Source: Pelobates cultripes (Eukaryota; Chordata; Amphibia; Anura; Pelobatidae). Taken from it: a stretch of 64,000 nt of DNA. The stretch spans positions 252,698,960 through 252,762,959 of the forward strand of contig OW240912.1 in NCBI GenBank assembly GCA_933207985.1, in the 5' to 3' direction. Under the pieces are notes generated by a model, which searched no databases, was not told the origin of the DNA, and worked only from the letters and a program-made list of their open reading frames with translations. The translations under genes were made by a program, and so were the position numbers. Below are positions 58,883-64,000 of the stretch, one piece after another. Within the stretch, counting starts at the first letter, position 1; each line of letters starts with the position of its first letter.

Positions 58883-59395
58883 AGATGCTAGTAATACTTT
58901 GGGGAGGTTCACTAATCTGCAGTTTATAGTAAAGACAAAAATAAAATTGCGGGAACATTCAGAACATGCATTTCACAGGAATGGTGCGGCCGTAGTGACC
59001 AAAATGTATACATAATACAGATTAAGGAACAGTGCACACATAAAAATACAGTTTTAAATACCGAATATTAAAATCACTCTAACTTGTTTAGCACTAACAC
59101 TATATGTTGGAATTAGCGTTATTGAGATACTGTGAAGTGGTGGGCTTAACACAAATTGGCCATATGGTACAACTGAATTCCCTGAGATAGGTGATTTTAA
59201 GGAGCCATAGAACATTTAAAACCATTTTTCTATGTGTGTGCTGTTCGTTAATCTGTACTATGTATGAATTGTGATCTGCAGTATACGGCCAGTTGGTATA
59301 CAAGCGTCTTCAAACATCTATTGCATGAATACTTTTTGAATTCAGCTAATTTGATACTTGTTGTAGCTGTGGATGTTAAGATTCGTAGCTTTCAG
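58883..59395. other. Nothing recognised
   Basis: AT-rich sequence with no supported feature. Confidence 0.4.
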
Positions 59396-59527
59396 CAGTA
59401 GTATTGCCTCTAGACACTCCACGTTATGGACTACATATCCCCTGATGCATTGCCAGCATTATGGCTGTAGAAGAATTATGGGAGATGTAGCCGACAACAA
59501 CTGGAGTGCAGAAGATTGCTTACCCTG
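59396..59527. mobile_element. hAT-like MITE, ACATCTCCCAT family, diverged
   Basis: The inner inverted words are GGACTACATATCCCCTGATG and AATTATGGGAGATGTAGCC. The right end is GCAGAAGATTGCTTACCCTG. It matches the family of the 63335 copy. The left end (CAGTAGTATTGCCTC) is diverged and no target duplication is visible. Confidence 0.6.
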
Positions 59528-60970
59528 ATCTAGACATAACTTTCAAAATATTTTTTTATTAAAATTTTTAGTTGCCGATGTCTGTTTATTACAAAAAATA
59601 ACTATACTGAAGTTATATTGCTGCCGAACATATTACTATGCTAATCTAATTTAATCCAATCAATTTTAGCTCTTACAGGGCTATAAATGGGTTGATGTAT
59701 GGGCTATTTACATAGATGTTAAGCTGTAAATGTAAAAAAAGGCAATTTATAAAGAAACACTATATTGACAAATCATTTTGTTTAATGATGTAAAATGAGG
59801 TTTGCTTCAATTAAGGTCATTTTGTGAGCTGAATATAATAAAATAACCATCTGACAAAGCAAGATTGCATAATCTGTACCCTATTTGGTTCTAAAGCCCC
59901 TTCTAAACAGAATTGTCCATCTCAAATCGGAGGTTTTAGAGATATATTATAGAATTGCTAGAGCTTAGGGTTCTATTTCCTCTTCAGTCATCAGATACCA
60001 AGATTCTGCGCTCTGTGTTCCTCCCAGAAACATATTTGGAAGTGCTCCAAGGACACCCACACAATAAAAACCACGTGAAGCATTTATTGTTTTGAGCTAT
60101 TTCAATTGGTTTTGTTTGATTTGCTCATTGCAAATAGCTGAAAGTCTGTAAATTTGGACAATAAATCTGAATAATTTTGATTACAACTGTATGATATTAT
60201 ATAGTGTCTGTCCTGCAGCTTTATCCTCTTGTTTCCAGGTTAGGGTATTGAATTTTACATTATATTTGTAATCTACAGTTTGGTCCAGTGTCAATTGCAG
60301 GAGTAGATTAAAAACAGATTAGGGTACCCAGGTTAAAAATTACCATGAGACGCCGCCAATGTATATTAATCCACTAGAACACAGGCACCATTAGAACTAA
60401 CAATAGAGACCAAGTTGGTGAAATAGAAATAATCCTAAACAATGCACTATTTACATTCTTTTAGTTAACAACGTAGACTTTTTGTATTTATCCCTTAGGA
60501 TTTGGCCATATTAATTATCTCCCTTTTTCCCCTCTGTGTCTTCGCAGTAGTAGCCATTTATTTAATTGTGGTTGTAACAGTGTACCATGGTTTTAGTAAA
60601 TATTAGTTTATTAGTTAGAAACCATTGTTTGGGTACTCTTTTTACCATACATTGACATACATGATCAAATTGTCTATCTTGTTTCTTATAAAAGCAATAT
60701 GTTTATTTGCCCTAAAGTAGACATATCCTCAACCCCTTAGGGATTCTTCTGTTCCATAAATACTCTCCTAAAGTTTCAACATGGAGTTTCCTGCTCGTAT
60801 TTTAACTTCCTAATTCAATTGATTAATTAATTTAGCCTTTAAATTAAAATACATTTGCAGGTACTCTTAAGTGGAGAAGTAATTATTTTGATTTATGCAA
60901 ATGCTTTAAATCAATGTTCATATAACTTTAGTCAATAGAAAAACAAAATGAAAGACATACATAACAAAAC
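59528..60970. other. Nothing recognised
   Basis: AT-rich sequence with no supported gene, RNA or repeat boundary. Confidence 0.4.
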
Positions 60971-60974
60971 CTAA

Positions 60975-61490
60975 AGGGATGCTAAAGGCATTAAAACTTT
61001 GGCTTAATAAAGCCTTTTTACTGTATGGATCATGCCCCTGCAGTCTCACTGCTCAATTATCTGCCATTTAAGAGTTAGATCACTTTTGTTTCTTCCTATG
61101 CAGCCCTAGTCAGACTTTCCTTAGCTGTGACTCATTTTCAATCAGATGTTCACTTACTTTAGAGGTTCTTATCTCCTCTTCTGTAAATTGAACTTTGATT
61201 ACACACAGGAGGTTCCTGCAGGGTCTAGAAGGCTATTAGCAGAATAGAGCAGAAGATACAATTCTCAATTAAAAAGAATGTGTAATAAATGAAGTTTAAA
61301 CATGAGATATCTCAGAAAGTGTTTAGGAAGGCCGTGTGAGTGACATACATGGAGGTGTGACTAGGGCTGAATATACAAAGTGATTTAACTTCTAACTGGC
61401 AGAGAATTGAGCAGTGAGACTGTATTACATGATCTATACACCAAAACTACTTAATTAAGCTAAAATTATGTTGGTGCCTATAGTATCCCT
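60975..61490 (-). mobile_element. TTAA-type MITE (Kolobok-like), copy 3, inverted
   Basis: The 516-bp element begins AGGGATGCTAAAGGC and ends TGCCTATAGTATCCCT, flanked by CTAA (a decayed TTAA) and TTAA. Its asymmetric interior (CACACAGGAGGTTCCTGCAG, CAATCAGATGTTCACTTAC) is the reverse complement of copies 1 and 2, so it lies on the minus strand relative to them. Confidence 0.82.
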
Positions 61491-61494
61491 TTAA

Positions 61495-63326
61495 TAGGAA
61501 AAATGCCTTTATCTTGGATGATACTCTGCCAATAAGTTTTCATGTTTTTATGCTTTTTGTTTCTCTGTTGTATTCTTTTTGTCCTAGTTATATATGTCCA
61601 AGTAAACAGGTTCATAAAAACATGTGGCAAGAGACCTACGTTCTTGAAAACTGTTTACGTTTAAGGCTGATTTGACTTTGAGAATTTTCTAATCCAGCTA
61701 TTTTGACCTAAATTTTAAAATTTACTTTGAATTCCTAGCAATACTCGGGGGGTGGTGACAGTTTGTTTTAAGAAACAACATAGAGTTTTGCAATTAATAA
61801 AATTCAACTACTATATAATTAAAGATAAACTCACCTAAACATAAAAAATACATGTTCCCTTTGAATGGAGAATGTAAATTACAATAGACTCTGTAGACTG
61901 TCCAATACCTGTTGCAGGAATCCTCGGTTATGATGACGTTTGTTTTTTTGTCATTTGTGAGAATATGTTCAATTGTTCTGCTCGGATGCTTGCTGTCGTG
62001 CATTTGTTTGGTTTACAGGACTACAAAGCTCTAAAATTGAGACTCACTGTACCATTGTATTTTTTGAGAACACTGTTAATCATCAAATTATATTTAGCTC
62101 TACCACATCCTATTCCATTAGTACACTTGTGCTACAATTGTTTCTTATCTATTTCTCATTTTTTATTGAGCAAGTAATAAGGTTCTCAATTAGAGGTACA
62201 TTTCTGGCTGGAGTTAACCCAAGTTTTAATGCATTATATTGATAATCTATATATAAAAAAAGCATGTTAAAAAAATTAGATAAACTAAAAATCTTAAAAT
62301 AAATAGGACACCTTTGAATGTATCTGATTTCCCGAAAACATTCAGTATTCGCAGATTGTGCAGTAAATCCCCCCCTTGCTGCTCCAACTTTTATTTTTGA
62401 CAATCTTTTTGACAATATAAATTATGAAGATTGTAGAGAAAAGAAAATAGTTGAAGTAGCCAAAGTTATCAAAATTTGCAACGTTATATAGTAAAACCTT
62501 GAGAAGATCTCAAAAACAAAAATGATTCACAATTATTTATGAAATAGTATACAAATACATTCCCAATTATATTGCAATTATGCACTATGTCAAGATAGCT
62601 ATGCTATTTCATTGTAAATTATTCATTCATACACTATTGGGTAGCCCTGCCACTTGTGGAATTATCCTCGTATTATTATTATGCAAAACCAAAGCACAGA
62701 CTAATAATTCACAATTAAAATACCATCCTCTGTTCATGAACCAACCAGAAGGAGTATATAAAAGACCAATAGGTGTGCAAAAGAGGACTGCAAATTCTAA
62801 AATCAACAATTAAAAGCACATATAAACTTTAGTAGAATGAATAAAATAGTGTGAATAAAATTGCACAATACTGTTCATAAACTATCACACAAACTGACCA
62901 AAGAGTGCCTTAGGTTAATTGTTCTCCAACTTAACTTATACTCAATGAAAACCTTACAAAAAGAAGCAGGCTCAAAAATATAAAACATAAAATCAAAGTG
63001 TAAATGGCTGGGCAGTTTCTTTTTACCATGTGTTGTGTTTAATATTGGGTGCATTTCACTATAATATAATTCGGACAATTGGCACTATAAAATAAAAAAG
63101 AAAATCCAGCGCACTCCCTTATCTGCTAAACAGCAACTTCGGTGCTGACAGATCTTGTTAGGTTTTTTTTTTTTAAAAAACACCTAATCTATGGCAAAAA
63201 ATAATGGGGGATAGTACATTGCATAAGCCTTCTACAACGTCAATGTACCCCATCTTTGGCAGGTCCTACTCTAACACCCTAATGTCTGGCTGCTGGCACT
63301 ATAAAGACCAAAGATGAATTTCAATT
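61495..63326. other. Mostly unrecognised
   Basis: A fragment of the AAAGTGAGAATTC MITE family lies at about 61665-61755 (CAGCTATTTTGACCTAAATT). A segment at about 63080-63300 (ATCCAGCGCACTCCCTTATC, then a T-run and A-run near 63160-63180) may be an old repeat. No supported gene. Confidence 0.4.
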
Positions 63327-63334
63327 AACTATCC

Positions 63335-63470
63335 CAGGGGGTAGGCAACCTTTGGTACTCCAGATGTTGTGGACAACATCTACCCTGATGCTTTGCCAGC
63401 GTAATGGCTATAAGAGCATTATGGGACATGTAGTCCACAACATCTGGAATGCGAAAAGCTGCCATTGCTG
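63335..63470. mobile_element. hAT MITE, ACATCTCCCAT family
   Basis: The 136-bp element starts CAGGGGGTAGGCAACC, with inner palindrome CCAGATGTTGTGGACAACAT and TAGTCCACAACATCTGGAAT. The flanking octamers AACTATCC (63327-63334) and AACTAGCC (63471-63478) match at 7 of 8 bases, supporting a hAT target duplication. From memory this family is abundant in frogs. Confidence 0.82.
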
Positions 63471-63478
63471 AACTAGCC

Positions 63479-64000
63479 TACATGATAGTTGAAGGAGAGG
63501 TGAGGTCATTTTTATTAACCAATACCACACCACACTGGCAAAGGAGGATAGGGGGTTGTGGGGGAAAATTTATCTATTAATGTTTCCTTTTTTGGGGGGT
63601 TCTATGGGTTTTTTTCACTCCAAATGTTAAAAAGGAAAGGAAAACATCCGCAATGTCCCTGTTTATTTATTTATTTACTAGCTGTTTGTGGCTCTTTTTT
63701 TGCTCACAACATGTTAAGTTCCTTGATAGCCACTATTTCAAAGTCTGCTGTCATAGAGCAATGCTTGACAGCCAATTAGCATTGAGAGTTCTGTAAAGAT
63801 AGGTGTCTCACACTGACATTTTAATGTCAGAAAACGCTTACTTATTTCTCATATCTGTTTCATTGTTGTAAATATGGCCAGACTTGCTTCTCATTTTGAT
63901 TCAGACTTATTTTCAACTTTTTTAATTGTCCTGTTGAAACGTCACAGCCTTGTAAATAGACACTTACTATTTGGATTTTAGAATATGAAACAGAAAACTA
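63479..64000. other. Nothing recognised
   Basis: AT-rich sequence with a TTTATTTATTTATTT patch near 63661-63676. No supported feature. Confidence 0.4.

Noticed and set aside
59396..59527. Search for an 8-bp target duplication around this MITE
   Set aside because: The flanking octamers do not match, so the boundaries remain approximate and no duplication is claimed.

Overview
This window looks like a non-coding stretch of a large vertebrate genome, most likely an anuran amphibian. It is AT-rich and has no recognisable host exon, rRNA, tRNA, operon or CRISPR. It holds interspersed repeats of the kinds common in frogs: TTAA-flanked Kolobok-like MITEs, many hAT-type MITEs, CR1-like LINEs, solo LTRs and a DIRS-type tyrosine-recombinase retrotransposon. 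I assign the organism from repeat style, not from a gene, and the species cannot be named. The longest coding relics all belong to retrotransposons.

Layout. 1-5 kb: a tandemly dimerised repeat (708-2176), a 52-bp x3 minisatellite and a long foldback (3974-4206 within about 3820-4295). 5-11.5 kb: two frog-type interspersed repeats, a minus-oriented solo LTR with a 5-bp target duplication (6556-7477), a TTAA MITE (10234-10765) and a large CTAT/CTGT microsatellite. 14.7-17.5 kb: a 929-bp unit present three times in tandem, each carrying a 350-bp palindromic hAT MITE. 18-21 kb: a MITE nested in a repeat, then a 1.2-kb hAT-like element (19525-20727) with a foldback and a TG-rich minisatellite. 21-32 kb: mostly unrecognised sequence with scattered small MITEs and a degenerate CTAACC tract. 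32.2-35 kb: a minus-strand retroposon bounded by a 17-bp duplication and interrupted by a plus-strand CR1 fragment. 35-44 kb: mostly unrecognised, with a candidate LTR and a Tc1/mariner-type MITE. 44.5-46.6 kb: a 2-kb hAT-like element filled with a purine-rich minisatellite. 48.8-50.7 kb: a solo LTR interrupted by a minus-strand CR1. 51.2-53.9 kb: a LINE relic carrying a solo LTR, which carries a second hAT-like foldback/VNTR element. 54.5-58.9 kb: a defective minus-strand DIRS element inserted in a small MITE. 59-64 kb: three more MITEs in otherwise unrecognised DNA.

No genes work together here as a pathway. What the region shows is a layered history of insertions, in which the nesting order gives relative ages. 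The two least ordinary signals are (i) three hAT-like non-autonomous elements built alike (5' foldback plus internal VNTR), two of which share one core module inside different ends, and (ii) a DIRS copy whose internal complementary region and terminal extensions are still readable although its coding region has lost most of gag and the first part of the reverse transcriptase.
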